Source: Pomphorhynchus laevis
Lineage: Eukaryota > Acanthocephala > Palaeacanthocephala > Echinorhynchida > Pomphorhynchidae
Direction of reading: 5' to 3'
DNA length: 64,000 nucleotides
NCBI GenBank assembly: GCA_012934845.2
Contig: WNNJ02003009.1
Coordinates: forward strand, 108,510-172,509
A program made the position numbers and the translations under genes. How positions within the stretch are numbered: position 1 is the first letter of the stretch; each line of letters opens with the position of its first letter. Below the pieces are notes generated by a model. That model was given only the letters and a program-made list of their open reading frames with translations. It was not told the DNA's origin and searched no databases. Of this stretch, positions 1 through 9,560 are shown piece by piece.

Positions 1-1189
1 TCAAATCAGAAAGTCCTGATTCTATGATATCCAAATTAAGAATTATGTCATATTAAATTAATTCCAAGTAATTTGTCGTACATTCAATTAATTTTACTAA
101 TTCGTCGGCATTTGAATTCAGATGGTACAATAGAAGTACAATAAATGTGCAATATTATAATACAATAATTTTGTATTATATTAGATTTATATTACATTTA
201 ATGTTGATTTATAATTAAGTAATATATATAATTTAATAAATATCTATTAGTATAATAGATAAATTATGTAAATTATAAATTATTTTGTATTATTATAAAT
301 GCAATCTTAGTTAGATAATATTAATGTCAACAGTTGACTGATCATCAATAAAATTCTTACTTTCATGTAATTTGTTCGGCATTTCGATCTATTTAAAATA
401 GATAAGCAGCTGGCGAATGAAAAAGAAGGCTGAAGCATTGTGGCAATTTGTTAATTTAGTTTTGATTAAATTTACTAAATCGTAGATTTATTAACTATTT
501 GAATATTAATTAACAATTGATAAGATTAGGTCGACTTGACCTAATAAATGTAAATTTCTACAATTTACTTTTTAAAGCGACATATATTTTGAAAAATAAA
601 ATGATTAATTTAAACGATAAGTTTATATTAAAGTTTGACTTATTTTTAAAGTTTAATTTATAATTTTTGACTTATTTATATCTTAAAGTTTGCCGCAGAC
701 TGACGTTCAGAATAAATATCGCCGGTTAGATTAAACTAAGAAAGCCTTAATTTTGATCTGAAGCTTGTCTATTTAAGTAAATTAAATTATTCGATTTTGA
801 ATTAAAGAAACAGTAAAATATTTTAACTAAATGGAGATATATTATTCGCCTTAAGCATTCCTACCTATAGCATCCTGTTATTTATCGGCTTGTCAACTTT
901 AGGAGTACAACGGGAAACTTTTTTGAAAAATTTGTCGGAAACTTAATAAGCGCAAACATTTTATAGCATTTTAAATACATGTCACTTTTGTTTACTTAAG
1001 ATATTGTAATTCGGCTACTAGAAGCTCAAACTGCAAACAAATTGCATAGACAACATCAAATGTTTGACTTTTTTATATTCGATCGAGAGCATTCAAGATC
1101 ATTTGATTTGAACGCCTGCGCTAGCGCTCTTAAAATAATATTGTATGCTTAACTCAGCTGATTCAACCTTTACACTATTTTACTTAAAG
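1..1189. other. A+T-rich stretch, no gene seen
   Basis: About 1.2 kb of very A+T-rich DNA. I find no reading frame, RNA gene or clear repeat here. It may be an intron of the gene whose exons start at 1190, because that first visible exon begins at a splice acceptor and not at a convincing start codon. Confidence 0.5.
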
Positions 1190-1646
1190 AACATGTATTG
1201 GCGCAGTTTCGTTTGAACTTGAAAATCGTTTGACTCCGTTAGCAACAAAAGACTTGATGGTATATCTTCTTCTTTCCGCATGTTGTTGTCAAACATTTGC
1301 ACAAACAGTAAGTAGATTTTCAATTTAACAACAGAAAAGAACGGATTATATTTTAAGAATATTATAGTTCTCGGTGAGATTTATAATAATTTATTGAACT
1401 TGGCAAATGCGTGCCAGCTGCACGCTTACAAGTCCACTATAATTTATAACCAATAAATTTACAATCAAAAGAGTAACCAATTTGCATCACAGATTCTCAG
1501 AAAATTCATCGATACTTGCTAAGGATAAAGATGTACCAGCATATACCTTAGAAGCAAATTGGTACGAATCCCCTAACATTTCAGATATCTCTCCAGATGA
1601 TGAACTAATGATGTTTAATCTTAGCTTAGACATCTTAAAAGCCTGA
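1190..1646 (+). CDS. Unrecognised gene, two 3' exons
   Basis: Two exon-like open stretches that join in phase. The first (1190-1307) follows an acceptor AG at 1188-1189 and ends at a strong donor (gtaagt) at 1308; it encodes 39 codons including FELENRLTPLATKDL and a Cys-rich end. The second (1524-1646) follows an AG at 1522-1523 and runs 41 codons in the same phase to TGA at 1644-1646, with an acidic stretch (SDISPDDELMMF). The intron contains a LINE tail at about 1400. I do not recognise the protein. Upstream exons must lie before 1190, possibly outside the window. The exons at 2146-2723 could belong to the same locus, but I see no in-phase donor that would join them. The open frames and splice sites are visible; that they form one gene is inference. 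Confidence 0.4.
1400..1446 (-). mobile_element. LINE 3'-tail fragment
   Basis: About 45 bp matching the 3' end shared by the LINE copies elsewhere in the window (GGCAAATGCGTGCCAG then GCACGCTTAC on the + strand). It is the extreme 3' end of a 5'-truncated minus-strand insertion and sits in an intron of the unrecognised gene at 1190-1646. Confidence 0.6.
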
Positions 1647-2145
1647 GTTCAATGTATCACGTTGAATTCAGAATATAAAAAATCTTGCTGATGTTGCATT
1701 CCCTAAAGATTCGGATACCTACAGGATATTAATCATGTAGGTATCTACATATATCTGTGTCTATTAATCGTGTAATTAAATCACATTATAATTATTTGTA
1801 ATTATTTAATGTCGATTAATACTTTTCTGTAGGGCAATCACGTCTTTTCCTTAAAATTCTTTAGTCAATATAAAGATAATATCGAAATATTTATAATTAT
1901 TGTATAAGCATTTTGCAAAGATTTCTAAAGAGCAATTACTATTTTTGTGTCATTTTTATCATTTTATTGAAAATGAAACAACGCGGACAAAATTATGAAT
2001 AAGCCAAATGTCACGGTTTCGATTTTTTTCGAATATCACTTGTACTTTCAAAAAAATATTAAACTTTGACATTTGCGGCAATCATAGACATCACCACATC
2101 GCCATTGCTTAAAGACGTCAAATTTTATGTATTTTTTCGCTTTAG
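1647..2145. other. A+T-rich spacer or intron
   Basis: About 500 bp without a supported gene. It ends in a pyrimidine-rich tract and acceptor (ttcgctttag, 2136-2145) that precedes the exon series starting at 2146. Confidence 0.4.
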
Positions 2146-2723
2146 TTTTCGCTTGAACTCGCTCGTTTATTTTTCTTTATTGCAAGCTTTTGTTTTCCAT
2201 TCAAGGAATTTGTTAACACAATTTGCTCATTTGCTTTAAATACCACTATGTTTCTCAATTTGGACTATTTCAAATGCTGCTTACTTGAAACCTGCTTACA
2301 TGATATTTTCCGGTATTACATATCTATTTGCTATTTTAAACAAGTTTGAACCCTTCTTTTCAGTTCAAATCCAATAGATTTCTACACAATAGCTGAACAT
2401 TTATTTGTTCATCAAGACTCATATTTGATATCAACTGTTCTGCACATTTGGTCTAGCAATTCGCACTATCTATTTGACAACAGCCTTAGTAATATCATAT
2501 TTTCTTACCAACCAGAATTAAGAATGATACGATCCTGGCATGTGTTTACGCACGCTGCTTTTCAACAATTTGATGCTTATCTGAAGAATGACGAGCTGGT
2601 ACTTTTAAAGCCTGTAAATGAATTAGTAACAAATAGTTGCAAAATAACTTTTTATATTTTAGGAACTAGTTAGATGGGCTTTATGTAGCGATTATTCATA
2701 TAACATAGTTCTTTGTGCGAATT
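2146..2723 (+). CDS. Unrecognised gene, three consecutive exons
   Basis: Three exons join perfectly in phase: 2146-2312 (open from the acceptor; first ATG at 2248), 2364-2613 and 2663-2723. Both introns are short (51 and 49 nt), like the small introns of RPIA, and have GT/AG ends with good pyrimidine tracts. The combined product has about 159 residues and is rich in Leu, Phe and Cys; it includes DFYTIAEHLFVHQDSYL, PELRMIRSWHVFTHAAF and ELVRWALCSD. The alternating hydrophobic helices look like an alpha-helical repeat (HEAT-like) protein, but I cannot name the family. The last exon ends in phase 1 at a strong donor (gtaagt, 2724), so the gene continues; I found no next exon with confidence. If translation starts at 2248, exon 1 is only 65 nt; the open frame upstream of that ATG suggests an internal exon instead. 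Confidence 0.55.
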
Positions 2724-3114
2724 GTAAGTTTTTCATTATAAATAAATTCAACAGTCATTGTCTGCATGCTTTTTGATTTCTTTAACATGCTTTGCTAAAA
2801 TGCTTTAAGGTTGCTAACAATTAATCAATATATATATCAAATAGCGTATTATTTGCTTAAGTTTTACAAGTATACGATCAAAATCTAGAGTTTTTATTTA
2901 AAAAATGACTATGATCTAGATTTAATTAAACAATTCATATTATTTTTAAATTCCGGCTTATTTCAAATACGTTTAAATGCTTGTAAATCAAATCAAGTCG
3001 ATCGAAAACAATTCGTAAGTACGCAACAACGAGTTTGATGTGTGTCAATAGGGCGATATGCTCATTTAATTTAGAAATATTTACTACAATTCACTAACGC
3101 AATGTTGTTAAACT

Positions 3115-3176
3115 TTATTTTTCCAAATAAGAGTCATATAGTTTCGTGTAGTTAAGTGGTGTCAATTGTTCAAAAT
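3115..3176 (-). CDS. Alternative last exon, short version (unrecognised gene)
   Basis: Minus-strand exon starting after an acceptor (AG as CT at 3177-3178) and ending in TAA at 3115-3117. Its first 42 nt are identical to the exon at 3721-3866, including the splice acceptor and reading phase, giving DFEQLTPLNYTKLY; it then diverges to a short tail, DSYLEK, and stops. It may be an alternative C-terminal exon or a non-functional partial duplication. Confidence 0.35.
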
Positions 3177-3371
3177 CTGTTTAATTTGATTAAAAATCAA
3201 ATTTAATTTGTTTCATAAAATATTAAATTCTCTGATAAATTCATAAATTGTATCACTAGAAATTCGATTATTTCTTAATTTTAATTTTTTAATTGAATAT
3301 TCAATATTGGTATTTATAAACTGGATGTCGAGTATTATACGACGGGACACAAGGATTTTTACAATTTCTCA

Positions 3372-3640
3372 GATTATATATTTTATTTAATTAATTAGAT
3401 TAGATAACTGAGTCTACGTATTTTATACTCTAAATAAATTAAAAATAAAGATAAATAAAATCAATAATTATAAATAATAAACAATTATATAATATTTTAT
3501 ATAATTTATATTTTTATTTATTTTTCTTTTGTTTTTTTTTTCAATTTTATAATTATATTAAATAATCAGTTAGCTGATTTGATTGGTGTAATGTTTCGCT
3601 TGATAGTTTGAATTACCGTTTCAATTATTTGTTATAAGAA
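3372..3640. repeat. Foldback element (CTGAGTCTACGTATTTTAT family)
   Basis: An inverted-repeat element whose left end carries AGATAACTGAGTCTACGTA and whose right end carries AGTTAGCTGATTTGATT, with an A+T-rich body. Related ends flank the Penelope-like element at 5.5-9.6 kb and recur at 47.25 kb, 59.75 kb and 61.0 kb. No coding capacity is seen, so it is a MITE-like non-autonomous element. It lies between the two copies of the duplicated exon at 3115-3176 and 3721-3866. Confidence 0.5.
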
Positions 3641-3720
3641 TATGATATGTGAATGTTAATGTCAAAACAATAAATAATTTAATATTACAACGTTATTTGC
3701 GGCATCAACAACTATGCTTA

Positions 3721-3866
3721 TTAGACTCCATCAAATTCTTTGAATGATGGATCATGTTCAAGCCATAAATCATGTCGCATTGACCCACTTTTCTCATTTA
3801 ATAGTTTTTCAACTTGGATGGCTTCATATAGTTTCGTGTAGTTAAGTGGTGTCAATTGTTCAAAAT
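3721..3866 (-). CDS. Last exon, long version (unrecognised gene)
   Basis: Minus-strand exon of 146 nt: two bases completing a split codon, 47 codons and TAA at 3721-3723. It follows an acceptor AG (CT at 3867-3868 on the + strand). The product is hydrophilic and codon-like in composition: FEQLTPLNYTKLYEAIQVEK, then SMRHDLWLEHDPSFKEFDGV. It reads like the charged C-terminus of an intracellular protein; I do not recognise the family. Its 5' 42 nt are duplicated exactly at 3135-3176. Upstream exons would lie at higher coordinates; none was identified with confidence. Confidence 0.45.
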
Positions 3867-3868
3867 CT

Positions 3869-4430
3869 ATACGATTCATATCATCTCTCGATAAAATTAG
3901 AAATTCAATTTTATGATATTCAATTTTATAATATCATAAAATTATATTGTGACTAAATATTATAATTATATTATGACTATTATATTAAAATGTTGAACAT
4001 GCATCAAGTATTTTAGTATCAGTAATAAATAAAAATCAAATTTACACAAGTCATAAAAAATAAATCAATCAAAAAAATAAAATTTTTAATATTTTTATAC
4101 AAATTCATATTATATTTAATAGTTTCATATCATTTTTAAAGTTTTAATTATTTTAAATACAAAAGTTTTTTAGTGAAAATTACAATGGAATTATTTTAGT
4201 CAAGTGTGAATACTTCAATAATTAGTTAAAGAAATCAATATTTTAAATTTAACTATTTTAAAAGCATTTATTTTCATTAAATCCATTATATTATTGAGTA
4301 TAAGTACGGGTCATATGGTAATTTAATGTACTTTTAATTTGAGCTGATTCCAATCGAAATAAAAATCGAAATTCCAATCAAAATTAAGTGCTCTTAGTAT
4401 TGAGTAAGAAGACTAAATATATCTGATCCT
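3869..4430. other. A+T-rich spacer, no gene seen
   Basis: Extremely A+T-rich sequence with short runs of AAT/TTA repeats. No open frame or clear repeat family is seen. It ends where the 5'-truncated LINE copy begins. Confidence 0.5.
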
Positions 4431-5076
4431 TTTCGATGATCACCTTTCTATTAAACCCTTCGTCCGTGACAAGGTCCGCTCGTCTAACTTAATTCTCCGT
4501 GACATCCGCCGTGTTCGCCCCCTTATCGACTTCCGTTCTTGTATGTCTATTCTTTCATCGCTTCTCTTTCCTAAAATCGATTACTGCCTTAGCCTTTTCG
4601 CAAATTCTCCAAAATCCATCATCCTATCCTTACAACGAATAATAAACTCCGCCGTTCGAATACTCTTTCGTCTCCGTCGCTTCGACTACACATACACATA
4701 TCTTGCCCAACTCTCCTGGCCCACAATCCACATCTGCATCAAACTCTGCCTACTTATCGTAACTTTTGGTCTCATCGCTTTCGGCTCCTCATTGTTCATC
4801 AACCTTACTTTCTTAGACGACACTCGTTCCACCTCGCTATCGCTGCGTTCCCGTCATACCCTCTTACTCCACATTCCCAATTACTCCAACAATTACGGTC
4901 TCTGATCCCTCCTCATCGCCGCCCCACTCGCCTGGAATCAACTCTCTCGACGTCCGCCGCGCTCCTTCCATTTATAACATTCACACACCTCCTCAGTTTA
5001 AACTTTCTCGACACATGATTTACATCTTTGTTTTGTTGTGATCATGTAAGCGTGCGCTGGCACGCATTTGGTAACA
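4431..5076 (+). mobile_element. 5'-truncated LINE copy (CR1/Jockey-like family B)
   Basis: The 3' end of a non-LTR retrotransposon reading on the + strand. It encodes the C-terminal part of the reverse-transcriptase ORF, with motifs shared with the copies at 28.3-31.1 and 39.7-40.7 kb (SLLFPKIDYCLSLFANSPKS, then the RLRRFDYT region). It ends in the family 3' tail (GTAAGCGTGCGCTGGCACGC, a small hairpin). The ORF is interrupted by stops near the end. No target-site duplication was worked out. Confidence 0.75.
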
Positions 5077-5500
5077 AGTCAGCTTAGCATATATCCAACA
5101 TCGAATTCTGTTCTTGAAAACGAGGAAATTGATAAAATAAGCGATATCTTCCGCAAACTATTTTAGACATTTACGTTTAGAGAATCCATAAATATTTAGC
5201 TGTTTCCCGGACATTGTTTTAAAAAGCATCTTACAATGGCCTCGCTATCTATTTTCTAGGAAATATATAACTATAGTTATCTATTTCCTAGGAAATATAT
5301 AACCACATCCGCGAGAAAACCATCAGCTGGGTGCACAGTTCGCCTAATCAAATCATGAAAAAGATAGCGATAACTCACAAGACTTTCAAGCATCTTAATG
5401 TTGAAGTAAGAATACATTGACAACACAATCGGGAAGACGCCTTACCAAATTATTTAAGCCTTATCTGGTTAGCGAAAAGGTTGCTTCCACACAGTATTCA
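5077..5500. repeat. Dispersed repeat shared with 24.48 kb
   Basis: The first ~110 bp (around CAAGTCAGCTTAG and ATATCCAACATCGAA) recurs at about 24485-24595 with modest divergence. The rest (to 5500) contains a short local duplication of CTATTTCCTAGGAAATATAT at about 5250-5300 and no gene that I can support. The unit may be a piece of a transposon; its family is unknown. Confidence 0.45.
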
Positions 5501-5696
5501 ATATGTAGACTCACGAATCATATAACTGAGTCTCAGTATTTTATTCGATATATAAAAAAATAAAGATAAATAATAAATAATTATATAAGATTTTATATAA
5601 TTTAAATTTATATCAAGTTAAAATTTAAAATTGAAATTTAAAATAAAATTTTACGGTTAGTTGAATAATACATAACATACGATGTATCAGAATAAG

Positions 5697-6066
5697 GAAT
5701 AGAGGTCATCAGTAAAAACTGCTATGCTATCAGGTTTCGGCCCATAACTCCTCTACCCAACATAGCAGCGGGTCCAAATACGTGTTAAGAACGTATTTCC
5801 TCTGATAAAATTTGATTATCTAGTGTTTTATTCTAATACAAAGTATATTATTTATTATCCATCCATAAAAATTTGCCACTTAAGAGTTTAAATTTATTTT
5901 TAATATTATTGTGTTGATTTATATATTTTACTATTTTCTATTTGATGGTATTTTTATAATAACATAGTTTAAAATATGCATCTATTAAATTATTTAAATG
6001 ATATTGAACTAAGCCAATATCATTACATATTATAGCAATTCCTAAGTTTTTATTATTTATATTTCT
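5697..6066 (-). repeat. Left inverted terminal arm of the Penelope-like element
   Basis: About 370 bp that match, in reverse complement, the 3' part of the same element at about 9020-9412. Shared words include CTCCTCTACCCAACATAGCA and CATCCATAAAAATTTG. The arm carries the structured core GGCCC...GGGCC with CGAAAC found in the other terminal copies. Confidence 0.75.
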
Positions 6067-6084
6067 CGGTTTTCTGTTTAATTT

Positions 6085-6665
6085 ATTATTTATTATTTAT
6101 TATTATAAAAATAGTAAAAAGAGATGAATCTTCCTTTGACTGATGGTTTTCTTAAAAATCTAAATTTATTCTACGGCAAAGTACTTAAACTTGATCAGGA
6201 TATCTATCAGACTCCTGCTTTTCTTCAAACAGCTTGGAGTAGCCCTCTCGCAAGTAAGCGCACTTTAATCTGGAGAGCTTCTCTTGACGGATATCACCCC
6301 AAGTTCTGTAAAAAAGGAAGAATCATACATGAACGATCATCAACCTGTGTACGCTGTTTTTGCAACACAGCATGCTCATCACTCTTACATGTATTTTCCT
6401 GTGCTCAATTGTCTTGTTTATCTTTAAAAACAATAGATACGCTGAAGTGGGGGTAGGCTTATAGGCTTATTTCGGCTGACGATGCGTACCTGTGTCACGT
6501 ACAATCAATTCGAGCCAATCAATGAAATTTTAAGCAGCTCAAGAAATAAGAAGAAAGACAATTGTTCTGACTTTATATTTGTTATCTTATAATCTTTTTT
6601 ATATGCCCAAGCCGAAACGCGGAGTGACTTTAATAAATCACTACATTATTATTTATTATTTATTT
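6085..6665 (+). mobile_element. LINE 3' fragment inserted in the Penelope-like element
   Basis: An open frame at 6124-6456 encodes a Cys/His-containing stretch (HERSSTCVRCFCN, then SSLLHVFSCAQLS) typical of the C-terminal zinc-binding region of some LINE reverse-transcriptase proteins. It is followed by a non-coding tail and a TTA-rich repeat tract (about 6645-6676), as expected for a LINE 3' end. It separates the left arm of the Penelope-like element from its GIY-YIG region, so it inserted later. Clade not assigned. Confidence 0.5.
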
Positions 6666-6675
6666 TTTATTATTA

Positions 6676-7086
6676 GTGTATCTAATACAATGTACATGTG
6701 GATTGCAATATGTTGGAAAAACATATCAAATGTTGAAAACTGGGTTTAGGCAACACATATATAATATACAGCATAATAGTCAAACTATATTTCATAAATA
6801 TATGAGATTAATAGGACATGATATTAAAAACTGTAAATTATTTATTTTAGAACATATTATCGAAGAAAACATTTCAATATTAAATCAAAAACTATTAGAA
6901 AAAGAAGATTTTTGGATTAAAACGCTTAATTCCATGTACCCATTAGGATTGAATGACGTGGTACAAGGAATTGGCAGAAGTAGTATAATACATAATAAAC
7001 AACTATATTGTGATAATCCGGTTAAACGCAAACCAAGAAGTCATGGTGATAAAAAGAATAGGAAAAATAGAGCTAAAAATATTTAA
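6676..7086 (+). CDS. GIY-YIG endonuclease region of the Penelope-like element
   Basis: The product starts with the GIY-YIG signature in its retroelement form: YLIQCTCGLQYVGKT, followed by an Arg (R25) and His (H28), and later LLEKEDFWIKTLN and PLGLND, which match the end of PLE GIY-YIG domains. The domain cuts target DNA to start reverse transcription. It lies upstream of the reverse transcriptase, the permuted order of Naiad/Chlamys elements. The C-terminus is Lys/Arg-rich. A stop separates this frame from the next one at 7093. The true start probably lies further 5', beyond the inserted LINE tail. Confidence 0.75.
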   Translation: MYLIQCTCGLQYVGKTYQMLKTGFRQHIYNIQHNSQTIFHKYMRLIGHDIKNCKLFILEHIIEENISILNQKLLEKEDFWIKTLNSMYPLGLNDVVQGIGRSSIIHNKQLYCDNPVKRKPRSHGDKKNRKNRAKNI

Positions 7087-7092
7087 AAAGAT

Positions 7093-9030
7093 ATGTATAT
7101 AAATGAACAATTAGAAATATTAAAACAACTTTTAAGAGATAATAAGCTGAAAGATCTTTATGTAAATATAAGAAGTTATTCTAAAGATATCATATGTTCA
7201 ATAAATCAAAAATTAATTAACGACTATGATAGGCTAAGTTGTATAATAGACAGTTATCGTAATACAAAATACTATAATCGTACAATAAATGTTAATAATA
7301 ACAATAGAAAATATACATTAACCATAAACTTCATTAATAAATGTATAGATAATAAATGTATAGATAACAATAAATGTATAGATAACATAAATATAGCCGG
7401 ACTTTTAAATAATTCTAAAAGTAAAGAAATAATAGGGTCAGATTTAAGTAAATATATTCCTAAAATAATGTATAAACTCATACCACCATTAGGACGAAAA
7501 ATTTGTAATTTTAATAAAGAATTAAAATCAATATGCAACGATAATATTAGAAACATAACGGAAACAGAATGCAATTGTAAAAGTCTTAGTTTTGATAAAA
7601 TAAATGAACATATATGTACCCATAATCTAGAATTAATTGAAAATTGTGAATTAAGAAAGCTGCTATCAAAAGGGTATAAATATAGATTGAAATAACAACA
7701 ATGACAAAAATAAAATTTACAATTCGTTATATAATAACTTAAATGATTACTTTAGTAAGCTGATTAATAGTGAAAGCTCGAATATATCTAAGATAAACAT
7801 TTGCAAAGATTATATATTTGATAAAATTAAAAATAAAATGAAAATAACAAACAATTATAAAAGGAAAGAAATAATTAATAAAGATATGTATACATAACTT
7901 ACTAAATTAAAGGATAACTATATAATAACAACTATTGATAAAGCTAGTTATAACCTTGTCTTCATATGCAAAAAGCTTTATTATAATACACTAATGAAAG
8001 AGGTTAATTCTAATGATTTAAATGTAAATCCAACATATGAACGTAGTGAGTTGAGTTTTGAAACAATTATTACAAGTCACTGTTATATAATGAATAAAAA
8101 GCGTATAAAGATTGAATCAGATAATAAAAATATGCCTATATTATATTGGAATCCAAAATTACATAAAATTCCAATAAAACCTAGATTCATATGTAGTGCG
8201 TTTAAATGTACATTAAAACCACTTTCTGTCTATATGAATAAAATACTTAAAGCAATTAAAGCGCAATTTAAAAAATATTGCAAGGTAATCGAAATTAATA
8301 CAGGTATAAAACACTATTTCAGTATAAATTCTACATCGAATTTTTAGAACAGACAAAAGGAATAAATTTTCAAAATATAAATACATACGATTTTGGTACG
8401 TTTTATACAAATCTAGATTTAGTAGATATTAAAGAAGCGTTAGTAAAATTAATTAATCTTATATTCGGAAAAAGATATACATATATATGTTATAATAATT
8501 ATAACGTGTATCTAACAAAAATTTAACCATCAAGTAAATATAAATATATGGATAAAATTAAATTAATAGAATCCTTAAATATTTTAATAAATCAAAATTA
8601 TTTAAAAGTAGGGACATCTATATTTAGACAAGTAAAAGGTGTTCCAATGGGTGGTAATAGTAGCCCAATTATAGCTGACTTGTATTTGAGCTCTATAGAA
8701 TATGAATTTGTTCATAACTATGTTAAAACTAAATCTAAACTATATAAACATATGAAATATATGTTTCGATACATTGATGATATATGTGTATTTAATTCAA
8801 ATAATTTTTATTCAATTAGTGAACAAATTTATCCAGAAAGCCTTATTCTTAACAAAACCAATATTAATGATAAAGAATGTGTGTATCTAGATATGAACAT
8901 TAAATTAACATTAACTAAAACTACTATTAATTTATATCGTAAAGATGACATATTTAAATTTACAAGAAACATATTTTTGCATGAGCATTCATGCATACCA
9001 TATAATATTAAATATAATACATTAAAATAA
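7093..9030 (+). pseudogene. Reverse-transcriptase region of the Penelope-like element
   Basis: Successive open blocks carry the PLE reverse-transcriptase landmarks in order. A linker has a CNC cluster and HICTHNLELIENCELRKLL at about 7560-7690. Next come YWNPKLHKIPIKPRF (about 8150), a motif-A-like [18 protein letters not shown] (about 8390-8440), motif B QVKGVPMGGNSSPIIADLYL (about 8630-8685) and motif C YIDDI (about 8770). A small in-frame repeat, NKCIDNKCIDNNKCIDN, lies at about 7340-7390. The A+T-rich codon use resembles that of its surroundings. The region is split over several frames and is not expected to be functional. Confidence 0.75.
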
Positions 9031-9412
9031 TGAAATTTTAAGAATTGCAACAATATGTAATTATATTGGTTTTCTTCAAAATCATTTAAATAATTTAATA
9101 GATACATATTTTAAACTAGGTTACTATAAAAATAACATCAAGCAGAAAATAGTAAAATATATAAATCAACACAATAATATAAAGAATAAATTTAAACTCT
9201 TAAGTGGCCAAATTTTTATGGATGGATAATAAATAATATACTTTGTATTAGAATAAGATACTAGATAGTTTTATCAGAGGAAATACATCATTAGCATGTA
9301 TTTGGCCCCGCTGCTATGTTGGGTAGAGGAGTTAGGGGCCGAAACCTGATAGCATAGCAGTTCCTCATGATGACCTCTAATCTTTATTCTGATACAACGT
9401 CTGCTATTTATT
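9020..9412 (+). repeat. Right terminal region of the Penelope-like element
   Basis: 3' end of the element and partner of the inverted arm at 5697-6066. It contains GGCCCCGCTGCTATG, then GGGGCCGAAACC and CATAGCAG: two interleaved complementary pairs that could form a pseudoknot. Related copies lie at about 46950-47000 and 47445-47590. Confidence 0.65.
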
Positions 9413-9560
9413 AGTCAATTCATAAAATTTACTTTTTAAATTTCAATTTTTTATTTTAACTTGATTTAAATTATAAAAAATCTTAAAACGATTATTTAAG
9501 ATAATAATTATTTAAGATGTATTAAGACTCAGTTATCTGATTTGATTTATAAAATTTTCG

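Larger units (their letters stand above)
5500..9560 (+). mobile_element. Penelope-like retroelement, Naiad-type, with long inverted ends
   Basis: A composite unit bounded by long inverted repeats. The inner part (about 5697-9412) is a Penelope-like element (PLE) reading on +: a GIY-YIG endonuclease region at 6676-7086 comes before the reverse transcriptase at 7093-9030. Classical Penelope elements have the opposite order; N-terminal GIY-YIG is known from the Naiad/Chlamys group. The left arm (5697-6066) is an inverted partial copy of the element's 3' end (9020-9412), as PLE insertions often show. Outside lie arms of a foldback family (left about 5525-5690, right about 9415-9550) also seen without a PLE elsewhere. 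A second LINE tail is inserted near 6085-6665. The coding part has several frame breaks, so it is a dead copy. Confidence 0.75.

Noticed and set aside
1190-2723. One single gene covering all five left-end exons, or these exons as the missing ATR N-terminus
   Set aside because: No donor joins the exon ending at 1646 to the next in phase, and nothing in the sequences resembles the ATR N-terminus closely enough.
7272-7574. Minus-strand 100-codon open frame over the Penelope-like element
   Set aside because: Antisense to the well-supported GIY-YIG/RT region; its low-complexity Ile/Leu composition reflects A+T bias.
9290-9412. Hammerhead ribozyme in the Penelope-like terminal repeat
   Set aside because: CGAAAC and a preceding stem are present, but no CTGANGA core occurs at the required position upstream of the stem, so the call is not supported by reading alone.
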